Of a stretch of 64,000 nucleotides of DNA, positions 1 through 10,375 are shown in pieces (position 1 is the stretch's first letter; every line of letters starts with the position of its first letter). The notes below the pieces were generated by a model, which saw nothing but the letters and a program-made list of their open reading frames with translations, was not told where the DNA came from and made no database searches. Source of the stretch: Adiantum capillus-veneris. Its lineage: Eukaryota; Streptophyta; Polypodiopsida; Polypodiales; Pteridaceae. The DNA lies in the NCBI GenBank assembly GCA_014529385.2, contig CM043962.1:149848647-149912646 (forward strand), given 5' to 3'. The position numbers were made by a program, and so were the translations under genes.

Positions 1-5
1 GATCA

Positions 6-537
6 TGTAACAAACTTGGACACCCCAAGTCTAGTGACTCAGCAGAGATTCACTTCAAACTTAATCACAATTCACAATAAAGTCGACACGGCCCGCCGTA
101 GTTCTGTCCCAAGAGGTATTGGCCCCAAAGATTGGCGCCCCTTTCGGTATTTATTTTTATTTTAATCTTTGAGCAAAGTACAATGAGCCTGCGGGTGCTC
201 ACTCTCAGACTGTGCGTCCAAATGCCCTGAGAAGTGAGGCCCTTGGGCATATTTATTCTTACAAGGGATGCCCAAAAGCAGAGCCCCAAAAGCTTTCATA
301 CTCAAAAGCAATTGATCTCCAAAAGCTTTAAACTTAAAATCAAAAGTTCCTAAAGCAACTGATTCCCAAAATCTACCAAAAGCAATCGGCGCAAATCACG
401 GAATTTCCGTACAGCTGCCAGGTCAGCATGTCAGCGCAAATTGTGGAAATCTGCCACGTCAGCCTATCGGCGCGTTTTCCGGGCCTGCCAACAGTGTAAA
501 TGTGTCCGGGGGTCAGCCACGTCACCAATTTGTGACA
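6..537 (-). mobile_element. Solo LTR of a copia-type retrotransposon with 5-bp target duplication
   Basis: The element starts TGTAAC and ends GTGACA, the usual TG...CA termini, and is flanked by GATCA at 1-5 and again at 538-542. It is a diverged homologue of the LTR at 34987-35692: both share the start, a block around AAAGATTGGC followed by CCCCTTTC, a GTGAGGCCC block, and the ending GCCACRTCA...TTTGTGACA. Orientation is taken from that second copy, which has a primer site next to it. There is no internal region, so I read it as a solo LTR left by LTR-LTR recombination. The left duplication lies at the window edge, so a longer duplication cannot be excluded. Confidence 0.75.
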
Positions 538-597
538 GATCAATCAGAGAAAAATTCATTCCAAATCTCAAACCATGACTGCCAGCAACTCATTTAG

Positions 598-815
598 TGT
601 TAGATTTTCATTCGCCTCCAGATGCTTTGCACACTGTCTACAGGCTCCTCACCACTCATGTGCACTGGCCCTTGGTTGTGGGTTGGCACCTGCTAGACAG
701 GGATCTCAGGCACACTTAGGATTGTTAAGCACATTTCCCATTTTAGACCTGTTTTGATCACATATTCCCCCATTTATATTGGAGGGTCATTTTAGGTCTT
801 TGGGCTATACTAAGG
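598..815 (+). repeat. LTR-like copy A of a non-autonomous LTR element
   Basis: This stretch begins TGTTAGATTTTCATTC and is about 90% alike by eye to 16452-16668, where the same start follows a purine tract. It lacks a purine tract here, so it fits the 5' LTR of the same element or a separate copy. Similarity fades near 808-815, so the true LTR end is not resolved. Confidence 0.55.
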
Positions 816-890
816 ATTATTGCCCTTGTCTTGTCTTGTACAAAGTTTGCCATCTGGAGTTATTGGGTTGCCAGCCTTTCCACCATTTGT

Positions 891-906
891 CTCCTCTCTC
901 TCTCTC
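891..906 (+). repeat. (CT)n at the 5' junction of LINE copy 1
   Basis: A short pyrimidine run ends exactly where LINE homology begins, at CTCGAGCAGG. The matching LINE position in the longer copy (near 11570) has no CT run, so the tract belongs to the target DNA rather than to the element. Confidence 0.7.
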
Positions 907-3398
907 GAGCAGGATCTATATCAGCTATTCTTGAGTCAGGACTTGCGTGAGGCGTGGCAGCTCTTTCATGAGCAGTCCCCCCCCTGCTATTTCCTCCACA
1001 GAGACTTGGGGTCAGTACGCATCATCTTTGTACACAGTACCTGGACAGCCGCCCCTCCCCAACCCCCCCAATGGATGCCCACACGCATGTGTCTTTTTCA
1101 CCGCTGAGATGGTGAAGAAAGCTATTGACAGGATGAAGACTGGGAGAGCATATGATCATGATGGCCTAGTCGCTGAGCATTTCATGCATGCCAAAGACCT
1201 ACTAGCAAAGCTTCTAGCAGTTATGTTCAACCGTGCCATGTGTGAGGGCCTACCGGACACTTGGAGCCTATCTACGATCGTACCTATCTTCAAATCAGGA
1301 GACCCCATGGAGCCTGGGAATTATCGCACTATTATGATTGGGCACACACTGGCATGGTTGTATGCATCCATTCTTGAGCAACAGTTGAGTAGATGGGCAG
1401 AGAGGGAAGGAATACGTGCAACTGGGCATGCAGGATTCAGGAGAGGCTTCTCTACTCTCGACCATATCCTAACACTCAGGGCCATCATCGAGGAAGGCAG
1501 ATCTCATGGGCGACGGATCTATTGTAGCTTTGTGGACTTCCGCAAAGCTTTCGACACGGTACCCAGAGCTAGACTGATGCGCAGATTATAGGAAATGGGA
1601 GTACCCACAGAACTCATTTGGGGGATCATGGCATTGTACGGATCAGTAGTAGGGCATGTACGCACCCCGGAGGGACTTTCTACACCGGTTCACTCCACTA
1701 TTGGGGTGAAGCAGGGCTGCCCGCTCTCTCCTACTCTTTTCGGTATGTATGTGGATGAGGTTTCTGACTACATTGACAGCGATGGGGATAAAGGTGCTCA
1801 GTTGGCAAGGACATGGATTCCACTTTTGTTATATGCTGATGACATAGTGTTGATCTCCGAATCCCCAGAGGGAATGCAACGTCAATTGGATGCTTTGCAT
1901 ACGTTTGCCCACGAAAGTGGTTTGTCTGTCAACCTGGGTAAAACCAAGGTTATGGTGTTTAATACCACCCCACAGTGGATCAGGAGGTCAGCACCTACAT
2001 TCACATACGGCTAGGAGATTGTGGAGTACACAGACGCTTACACTTACCTTGGAGTGGTTTCTAGCGGACCTGCATTCTCACTCAGGAGAGCAGCAGAGAC
2101 CAGACTTACTAGAGCCCACGGAGCATTGGGTAGATTGTAGAGGATGTGTTCGCAGGTTCAGTTTCAGGAGCCCCGGACGAAGCTCTGGCTCTTTGACACC
2201 TTGGTGGCTTCAACATTTCTCTATGGAACCGAGATATGGGGACCTTCACTGGATCACCACGGGAGGCCGGGTCGCTCAGACGGATGGGGGAACATGGAGA
2301 AACCTCTCGTCTCTATGATCTCGCGGCTCATTAGAGCCAAGGCATCAGTACCACGGGCCATTATCCGAGCAAAGCTAGCGGCCTCCCCACTTGTGGTGGA
2401 GGTGCTCACCAGATCAGTCTCCTTCATAGACCGCACATGGGAACTTCCTAGAGACAGATATGCTCGCATAGCACTTGAATCCTCTTGACAGTTAGCCATA
2501 CAAGGAGATACAACCTGCTGGTATGGGGAGATGACATCATGGTTTCGGGCACATGGGTTCAGCATAGACAGGCTGCCACCATTCCATTACTCATTGGATG
2601 CACCATCTCTCACTCTTACACAGTCAGAGATCACCAAGCTCATCCGCCAAGACCTGACCCAGCTAGACACCAGGAGGACATGGATACAACCAGCACAATA
2701 ATTGGGCACGAAGATGGCTTTCTACAGAGACCACCTTCTCCAGCTTACGGAAGATGGTTTTGTGGCGAGACCCAGATACATGGATACCCACTTGTCTCAT
2801 GGATACAATGTGCTATTGGCCAGTTACGCACATCTTCTCATCAGTTGCGGATTGAGACTGGGAGATACAGCGGAGTACCAACAGAGGACAGGACATCCCC
2901 CTTGTGTAACATGGAACCTGAGACAGAGCTACAGTATACATGCCGTTGCCCCGTCTACTACGAGATATGAGGCCGCTTCCATTGCTTGTTCAGAGAGGGT
3001 TTTGGACCACTCTCAAGAGTCATGGGATACGAAGATCAGAGATGTCTGGGTTTGTTCTTGCTCGAGCTGCGGAGAGACAGAGATAGCTTGATGAATGGCG
3101 AGGCTAGCCAGTCTCAAAGACGAATCACAGACTTCTTTAGAGCAGACACGGGACGGCCACAAGAGGCACTCCCACAGCAGATCTCCCCTTAGTCTCACAC
3201 CAGAGGCACATTGATTGACCGAGCGATTGAACTGGGGAAATCTAGGCGCCCGCGACTGCGAAGAACAACACAGCATCGATGGAGGCTACGACAAATATTC
3301 GGAGCACGCTGGCCAGGCATGCACGACGCCCGGTCAGACTACTAACCATGGAGGAAATTGATGAGATTCGCCAACGATCGATGCTAGATCTCTTGTGA
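907..3398 (+). pseudogene. LINE ORF2 fragment (reverse transcriptase and C-terminal domain), broken
   Basis: The frame encodes a non-LTR reverse transcriptase. Visible motifs include the fingers block FFTAEMVKKAID (about 1108), GNYRTIMIG, a palm block CSFVDFRKAFD, VKQGCPLSPTLF, and the catalytic YADD in LLLYADDIVLIS (about 1828-1863). A C-terminal region follows with a degraded CxxC...H...C knuckle (about 2900-2965) and a basic tail ending at the TGA at 3396-3398. Lesions: a frameshift at the C-run near 975, TAG at 1592 in place of CAG, TAG near 2013, a stop near 2139, TGA near 2486 in place of CGA, and further frameshifts after 2500. The product cannot be functional. The intact relative at 10376-14050 supplies the frame. 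Confidence 0.88.
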
Positions 3399-3552
3399 TT
3401 CAGCTATCCCAACAAGCCGCCCATTTTTTGCTTGGCTCACATCGACCAACTTAGGACCCCATAGTATAGATCTTTGTTTTGTACTGTTGTTAGGTTATTT
3501 TGTTACTCTGACTTTGTATCAGATCCACCACTTTGTAACTTTCGGGTCTCAT

Positions 3553-3567
3553 AGGTCATTATGGCCT
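3553..3567 (+). other. Conserved LINE 3'-terminal hairpin (copy 1)
   Basis: AGGTCA pairs with TGGCCT across a three-base loop (one T.G wobble). It lies 38 bases before the (CT)n tail. The equivalent hairpins at 14199-14213, 4322-4337 and 43266-43281 keep the stem with different bases. In stringent LINEs such as UnaL2 a 3' stem-loop is bound by the reverse transcriptase; that role here is inferred. Confidence 0.65.
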
Positions 3568-3602
3568 TTTGAAGACGTTAATAGAACATTTCATTTATAA
3601 CA

Positions 3603-4546
<944 letters not shown>

Positions 4547-4673
4547 CGTACTCTATCGCTGCCCCTCCCTTGCCATACCTCCTCGTGCTCCCCCACTCGC
4601 CTAGCTAACGCGCCCGCTGCTAGTGTGGGTGCACATGTACGTTTAGTGACTCCTTTGCGGACGGCGATCAAGC

Positions 4674-5408
4674 ATGAGGAAGCTGAACGATAAAGCCGAC
4701 CCCCTAGAGGATGCCATTCAAAAGTGCAAAGAGGAAATGACGGAGACCATTACCAAGATGAAGTGCAATCTCTTGGGCACAATAAACATGCTCGAAGGAC
4801 GCGTGCTGATCCAAGAGAGCAAGATAAGTATGCTGGAAGACCGAGTGACGACATGAAGAGATTGCGTCACTCAAGAAAGATCTCGCCGAAGCACGATCAA
4901 GAAACACACTGGAAGAGGGCGAACTGCAACCCTCAGTAATCGAAGAAATCAACACGATCAAGGAGCAAGTACGGGCCATCTAAGAGGGAGAACAACAACA
5001 CAAAGAAATGACGACTTCTTGGGTGGATGTTCTTACCAAAACTCAACAGAAGGCGGATGAAGCCGAGAAATGGATCAAGGTGGCCAAGAAAGGAAAAGGC
5101 AAGGAGATAATGCGCACGTCCACACCCACTATCATTAATCAGACACTAGAGGAGGAGCAAAGAAGACGGGTGCGTGCTTTACATGTGAGAATTTGCGGTC
5201 TTAAAGACAAAGGCAATGTGGACGAAGAAGTAAAAGAACTCACAGCCTTTATGGGGGTTCATGAGCCGACGCACACAAGGGCATGGAGAGTGGGAAACAT
5301 AAAGAAAAATGGATCAAGGTGGCCAAGAAAGGAAAAGGCAAGGAGATAATGCGCACGTCCACACCCACTATCATTAATCAGACACTAGAGGAGGAGCAAA
5401 GAAGACGG
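4674..5408 (+). pseudogene. LINE ORF1 5' part: coiled coil and start of RNA-binding domain
   Basis: L1-type ORF1 proteins are RNA-binding chaperones that trimerise by a coiled coil. Residues encoded at 4674-4980 are rich in E, K, L and Q with heptad-like spacing (MEDRVTT, SLKKDLAEARSR, EEINTIKEQVRAI). A frameshift or stop lies near 4853, and TAA at 4981 replaces a likely CAA. A SWVDV motif (about 5023) also occurs as SWADV in the ORF1 of the LINE at 40309. The RNA-recognition-like block RVRALHVRICGL follows at about 5166. The frame then passes into a tandem duplication and is cut by the LTR element at 5409; it resumes at 9978. Confidence 0.75.
5067..5408 (+). repeat. Tandem duplication inside LINE ORF1, cut by the LTR insertion
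   Basis: A unit of about 241 bp starting near 5067 (AAATGGATCAAGG) is repeated from about 5309. The second unit is interrupted at 5408 by the LTR element and continues at 9978. The two copies differ at a few bases (for example GAGCCGACGC against GAGCTGACGC), so the duplication looks older than the LTR insertion. Confidence 0.8.
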
Positions 5409-6545
5409 TGTCAGGAGTTTTTTGGAGCAAGGGATTGCGCATATGTACATACACATGCATGGTGCATCGAATAAAGGATTGCCCATTTTCCATAGCCTGG
5501 TGGTTACGTGGGGCCCACATGTGTACAGGTAGGACACCATGTACATAGTGCATCGATTTTCATTATTACCAATACCAGTGTGGTTTTCTTACAATAATGA
5601 GGAGTTGGTAGCGCTTAAAACTTCTTGAGGAAGCTATCCGCGGGCCGACGACGTGAGGTCAACAGGTGCGTCAGATAGCATCTAGTGGCGTCAGGAGGCC
5701 GAACGGGGTCAATATTTGCATGTGGATGAATACGGACACAACGTGGGTGTTTTCTTGTGAGAGTTATGCAGAAAGGTCATCATTAGGACCACTTTTTGGG
5801 GCCACTTCACGTGGTGGCGAGATGCATTATTGGAAAAAAGCTGAGTGCCAGGTGTGCGAATGATGCAAAAAGGTGACAACTATGCACTGCGAGGTCAGTT
5901 TTTGGCCTGTTCGGGGTCCGTTTGAGGTCATCTAAAAGGCCAAGGGTGCCCAACTAATAAAGCTAAGTGTGAAAACTGAAAAAACTGAGAGAAGACCAGA
6001 AAAAACGTGGAGAAGAGAGGAGGAACAGCCGTAGGTGTGTTTTTGTCCATTTTGGAGCCTGTTTTGGCCCTAAACTGCTCATCCGAGGTCGGATTTGAGC
6101 ACTTTGACATTGTAGACTAGGGTTTTGGGCCGTTCTGGACGCGATGGCGCTGTCCATTTTGCCAAATTCCTCACTCTTTTCCTGCTGTTTTTCTGTGTAA
6201 GTTTCTCCTATGAGCGAAGTCTCTGCTCTAGTTTGTGATTGTATCTGGCTTATTTTACCCATATTGTGTGAGCTATTTGCCCCATTGGTGTTGGCCCAAG
6301 CTCAATTGTATCTAAACATCAGAAATTCTCCTCTTTTGAGCTGAGTTTTTTGGGTGTGTGTGTGTGTCTGTGTGGAGTGGGCAAGTGGATAGTCTCTCTC
6401 CTCTCACTCCAGAGGTGTGCTCCCTGTCTCGGCCAGGTGTGTTGTGTAAGCCGAGTGGTGCCCCATAGTGTGTGTGTGTGTATCTTCCCAAGAGTGTGTG
6501 TCGGGTCGTTATAGAGGCGCTGTGTGTGTTTTCATCTCGCTCACA
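5409..6545 (+). repeat. 5' LTR of the gag-only element
   Basis: Starts TGTCAGGAG and ends CGCTCACA. It contains a (GT)n run near 6355 and another near 6471. The small open frames on either strand recur in the 3' LTR only because the two LTRs are copies. Confidence 0.93.
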
Positions 6546-6551
6546 TTCTTT

Positions 6552-6563
6552 TGGAGCCCCCAC
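6552..6563 (+). other. Primer binding site
   Basis: TGGAGCCCCCAC lies six bases after the 5' LTR, within TTTTGGAGCCCCCACGGAGG. The Tat element has TTTTGGTGCCCCCACTGAGG in the same place. TGG is the usual start, pairing with a tRNA CCA end; I could not name the tRNA. Confidence 0.6.
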
Positions 6564-6584
6564 GGAGGATCTTCTTCGAGTACC

Positions 6585-6715
6585 TTCTGCTTCGAGCTTC
6601 GAGCTTCGAGCTTCGGGGTTACAGGTTGCAGATTACAGGTTATAGGTTACAGGTTACAGGTTACAGGGATAGGTACAGGTACAGGTGATTCACATAGGTA
6701 CAGGTAGCTGGAGTA
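6585..6715 (+). repeat. Short tandem repeats in the leader
   Basis: Four copies of a CTTCGAG-like 7-mer (about 6586-6615) are followed by about nine imperfect copies of GGTTACA/GGTACA. They lie in the untranslated leader of the gag-only element. Confidence 0.8.
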
Positions 6716-7298
6716 CAGTGATATACTAGCTTTGGTGTCACTTGCAGTTGTTGTGGGAATGCATCACTTGGCGCCTATTTGAGCGCATTGTCTACTGGAT
6801 TGTACGTTACTTGTGGAAACTGCCATTGTACGCATTTGTGGAGCCATACTTGGTTGTATTTGGCAGTCCCAACCATTTCTGAGACTTGGTCTGGAAGATA
6901 GTCATTTCTGAGACTTGACTATATGCGATTTGCATTAGCCTTCGTGTGAGGGTCGATAGCGTGAGGTTTTTATTGAGCTGGGGGATTCTCAAATGTGGAG
7001 ATCCTTTCGGTGATACAGGTAGCTGGAGCACCCTTTTTGTGACCTCGCCATAGGCTATGTACTAGTGAGTCCTATTTGATGCTCGGGTTCTATTGTTGAC
7101 AGTTTATGCATACATATACAGTCTATATTTTGGGTTCACACTGCTCTACTTCTGGGGAAACTTTGCCAAAATTTTTCCAAATTGTGATGGCTGGTTTTTT
7201 GGTCTTTTGAGCCATTTATGTTGTTATGCTGTTGAAATTTTGGCAAAATCAGAGGATAAGATAGGTGTTCCTTCTTGGGAGCTTCATGGTTGACTTTA
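6716..7298 (+). other. Leader of the gag-only element, no recognised gene
   Basis: A reading frame rich in W, L and V runs from about 6732 to 7045, but with two TGA stops, and matches no family I know. The phrase CAGGTAGCTGGAG occurs at 6701 and 7015. This could hold a decayed extra ORF of the kind seen upstream of gag in other Tat elements, or simply be leader. Confidence 0.3.
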
Positions 7299-7517
7299 AT
7301 GGATGATCAAAATGGACCTCAATTCACTCCATTTCATTTAACTCAGAGAATTCAGATAAATGTTCATGTGTCCAGGAAGATTTTTTTTCACCAGCGCATA
7401 GTATTTATGTTCGGGCCAAGAAGATTACGAGAGATCCTGGAATGTCCTTTGCCTGTTGTAATTCCGATGATCAACTATGAAAACTCATTTGATGTGCATG
7501 TGTTTGTCCTTATCTAA
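7299..7517 (+). CDS. Pre-gag small protein, 72 aa (novel conserved family)
   Basis: This 72-residue frame sits about 100 bp upstream of gag. It aligns without gaps to the 72-residue frame at 57366-57584 of the Tat element, with 37 of 72 residues identical, and to a 70-residue frame at 57606-57818. Shared features are PFH-T near residue 12, a basic SRKI-F-QR-VFMFG core (25-39), R-EIL (42-47), P-PV--P-I-Y and the ending SFDV-F-L. The ATG at 7299 is chosen because it matches the starts of the relatives; an upstream in-frame ATG at 7275 adds eight unmatched residues. There is no signal peptide, long membrane segment or Cys/His cluster. Most differences are conservative I/V/L/M swaps, which points to selection on the protein. 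Function unknown; it might act in translation, RNA binding or regulation of the element. Confidence 0.65.
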   Translation: MDDQNGPQFTPFHLTQRIQINVHVSRKIFFHQRIVFMFGPRRLREILECPLPVVIPMINYENSFDVHVFVLI

Positions 7518-7619
7518 AGCTGAGCTCCATTGAAGTTTCTGGGGATTGGGTAGTCAAAAGTCTTGGGTTCTTGCACGTGTGTTCGAAGGGGTTCTCAAAG
7601 CATTGTAACTTGGGTAGCC

Positions 7620-8611
7620 ATGGCTTTCTCTTATCCGGAATTTCATGGAGGAAGTGGTGAAGATGCGGAAGACTTTCTGGAGCAAGTCGAGGTGGCATGC
7701 ATAAGCAACAATATGTGTGATGAGGAGAAGATTTTGAGGCTATTTGGATTGCTTTTGAAAGATGAGGCCCGTGTTTGGTCATGGATTTGGAAGCTAAAGA
7801 AGCAGTGGCTTCTTCTTATGGTTTGAGTCTTGACAAGTTTATAGAAGCTTTTTTAGAGCGTTTCCAAGTTTTTGAAGATGCAAATGCAGTATGGAATGAG
7901 CTCAATGCTCTTAAGCAAGGTTCTTGTCAAGGTGTTGATGCCTATGTACACGGTTTTACAGATTTATGGACTCGTTGGTGTGTTGCTCTTAAGGATGAGA
8001 CCCCCCCTTGTTCATTGAAGAAAAGTTTTTTTGTTGATGGTTTGTCACCTTGGTTGCGGTTCGAGGTTGAGTTGAAGAGGCCCGAGTATTTTGAAGATGC
8101 GGTATGCATTGCAAAGCACAAGGAATGGAAGTTTAAGCGTCTTGAGGAACATGGTATTAGTACAGGCATGCATGTGCAAGATGGATTTGACATGGAAGAT
8201 GAAGTTAAGCCTAAGCAGGTGAAAAGTAGTCTATCCTATGATGTTTCTCGTTTCTTCCCAAGGTCTATTGTGAAGCGTAAAGAGGTCTTGCAGGTTGACA
8301 GGTTTTTGGAAGAGCCTAAAGAGGTGAGTAATGCTTTGGATACAGGATTGAAAAGTCTTGAAGAGGATGCATTGGCTACTTGTGTACCTTGTGATTCTGG
8401 GTGTGAGTGTGAGGTTGAGGTTATTGATGATGAGCATGTATCTTTGGATACTAGTTCCTTGGAAATTAGGGAAGAGGGCAAGGTTGAGAGCCATTTTGTA
8501 GATTTGTTGGATGTGGAGCCTGTTTTGAAGCCATATTTTGATGTATGTGCAGTGATTGAACCGATTTGTGAGCATGATGGTGGCTTGAGTTGTCTCTATC
8601 GGTTGGGTTGA
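7620..8611 (+). pseudogene. Gag of the gag-only Ty3/gypsy element, one frameshift
   Basis: The ATG at 7620 gives MAFSYPEFHGGSGEDAEDFL, which matches YPLFFGEPGEDAELFL at the start of the Tat gag (56243-57322). The retrotransposon gag fold follows, with EARVW and a helical segment through FIEAFLERF and WTRWCVALKDE to LSPWLRFEVELKRPEYF. The frame shifts near 7780: the upstream part reads on to 7826 and the downstream part is open from 7775. The last ~110 residues are acidic (EVEVIDDEHVSLDTSS) and there is no CCHC knuckle, unlike the Tat gag. The stop is at 8609-8611. After it come about 200 bp of untranslated sequence and the purine tract. No pol follows. Confidence 0.82.
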
Positions 8612-8817
8612 ATGTGGCATGCAATATTTATGCTTTCGGAACTCCAGACAGGGTGGATCTGTTAGTTGGATATGCCTATGGTGCATTTTGGTTGATTGTT
8701 GACAAATGTAGGTGTGGTGTTATGATGCTTCTTGTGAATCAGGTGATATGCCTTTGGCCTTTTGATCTAGGTGGAATGAACATCTACTAGTGCTGCTGCT
8801 GAGCATGAATGCTCTAG

Positions 8818-8834
8818 CAGGCTAGGGGGTGGGC
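8818..8834 (+). other. Polypurine tract
   Basis: AGGCTAGGGGGTGGGC lies just upstream of the 3' LTR, as expected for the plus-strand DNA primer. It is a few bases further from the LTR than usual. Confidence 0.55.
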
Positions 8835-8840
8835 AAATTA

Positions 8841-9977
8841 TGTCAGGAGTTTTTTGGAGCAAGGGATTGCGCATATGTACATACACATGCATGGTGCATC
8901 GAATAAAGGATTGCCCATTTTCCATAGCCTGGTGGTTACGTGGGGCCCACATGTGTACAGGTAGGACACCATGTACATAGTGCATCGATTTTCATTATTA
9001 CCAATACCAGTGTGGTTTTCTTACAATAATGAGGAGTTGGTAGCGCTTAAAACTTCTTGAGGAAGCTATCCGCGGGCCGACGACGTGAGGTCAGCAGGTG
9101 CGTCAGATAGCATCTAGTGGCGTCAGGAGGCCGAACGGGGTCAATATTTGCACGTGGATGAATACGGACACAACGTGGGTGTTTTCTTGTGAGAGTTATG
9201 CAGAAAGGTCATCATTAGGACCACTTTTTGGGGCCACTTCACGTGGTGGCGAGATGCATTATTGGAAAAAAGCTGAGTGCCAGGTGTGCGAATGATGCAA
9301 AAAGGTGACAACTATGCACTGCGAGGTCAGTTTTTGGCCTGTTCGGGGTCCGTTTGAGGTCATCTAAAAGGCCAAGGGTGCCCAACTAATAAAGCTAAGT
9401 GTGAAAACTGAAAAAACTGAGAGAAGACCAGAAAAAACGTAGAGAAGAGAGGAGGAACAGCCGTAGGTGTGTTTTTGCCCATTTTGGAGCGTGTTTTGGC
9501 CCTAAACTGCTCATCCGAGGTCGGATTTGAGCACTTTGACATTGTAGACTGGGGTTTTGGGCCGTTCCGGACGCGATGGCGCTGTCCATTTTGCCAAATT
9601 CCTCACTCTTTTCCTGCTGTTTTTCTGTGTAAGTTTCTCCTATGAGCGAAGTCTCTGCTCTAGTTTGTGATTGTATCTGGCTTATTTTACCCATATTGTG
9701 TGAGCTATTTGCCCCATTGGTGTTGGCCCAAGCTCAATTGTATCTAAACATCAGAAATTCTCCTCTTTTGAGCTGAGTTTTTTGGGTGTGTGTGTGTGTG
9801 TCTGTGTGGAGTGGGCAAGTGGATAGTCTCTCTCCTCTCACTCCAGAGGTGTGCTCCCTGTCTCGGCCAGGTGTGTTGTGTAAGCCGAGTGGTGCCCCAT
9901 AGTGTGTGTGTGTATCTTCCCAAGAGTGTGTGTCGGGTCGTTATAGAGGCGCTGTGTGTGTTTTCATCCCGCTCACA
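8841..9977 (+). repeat. 3' LTR of the gag-only element
   Basis: Direct repeat of 5409-6545, same length, ending CGCTCACA. It is followed by the second copy of the ACGG target duplication and by LINE ORF1 sequence. Confidence 0.93.
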
Positions 9978-10360
9978 ACGGGTGCGCGCTTTACATGTGA
10001 GAATTTGCGGTCTTAAAGACAAAGGCAATGTGGACGAAGAAGTAAAAGAACTCACAGCCTTGATGGGGGTTCATGAGCTGACGCACACAAGGGCATGGAG
10101 AGTGGGCAACATAAAGAAAAATGGAAGCAGTGGAGAAACCTCAAAAGAAAGAGTACTCATCCTCCGCTTTCCCTCCATGGAAGCGAAGAAGTCGACCAAC
10201 TCTTAAAGAGACTGGCATCTTCCTCGGGGATGATCTCACCCTCTCGCAGATCGCTCATATGTAGGAAGTAATGCCGGAGATTAGAGCGGCAAGGGGAAAA
10301 GGCAAGATTGCCTTTTACCGAGATGGAAAAGTGGTAATACTAGAGCGACGCTCCACATGA
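9978..10360 (+). pseudogene. LINE ORF1 3' part: RNA-recognition and C-terminal domain
   Basis: The frame resumes with RVRALHVRICGLKDKG, then a frameshift near 10185-10200, then the L1 ORF1 C-terminal signature IFLGDDLTLSQIAH followed by PEIRAARGKGKIAFYRDG and KVVILERR. TAG at 10261 replaces a likely CAG. The stop is at 10358-10360. L1 ORF1p binds its own RNA and acts as a nucleic acid chaperone in the LINE particle. ORF2 starts about 15-30 bases downstream. Confidence 0.82.
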
Positions 10361-10375
10361 CGGTGCGAGACTTAT

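Larger units (their letters stand above)
907..3605 (+). mobile_element. L1-like LINE, 5'-truncated copy 1
   Basis: Homologous at roughly 95% by eye to 11572-14241 of the longer LINE. It lacks ORF1 and the endonuclease and begins just upstream of the reverse transcriptase domain. The 3' UTR (3399-3605) ends with a hairpin and runs straight into (CT)n. Both sides are flanked by pyrimidine repeats. 5' truncation is the usual product of incomplete target-primed reverse transcription. Confidence 0.9.
5409..9977 (+). mobile_element. Gag-only Ty3/gypsy (Tat-like) LTR retrotransposon with 4-bp TSD
   Basis: Two 1137-bp direct repeats (5409-6545, 8841-9977) start TGTCAGG and end GCTCACA and enclose 2295 bp. 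ACGG is duplicated at 5405-5408 and 9978-9981; removing the element restores a continuous LINE ORF1 phrase. The LTRs differ by about ten substitutions by eye plus two compensating GT indels, so the insertion is young. The internal part holds a primer site, a short ORF, gag and a purine tract but no protease, reverse transcriptase or integrase, so mobilisation would need proteins from a relative such as the Tat element at 49351-60467. Confidence 0.92.

Noticed and set aside
2254-2565. Minus-strand frame inside LINE copy 1, and its match at 12936-13163
   Set aside because: Antisense shadow of the reverse transcriptase frame; conserved only because the LINE copies are related.
5963-6262. Minus-strand 99-residue frame repeated at 9395-9694
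   Set aside because: Lies in the two LTRs of the gag-only element; repetition is due to LTR identity.
6732-7045. A further conserved pre-gag protein in the gag-only element
   Set aside because: Frame has two TGA stops and no counterpart in the Tat element; not enough to call a gene.
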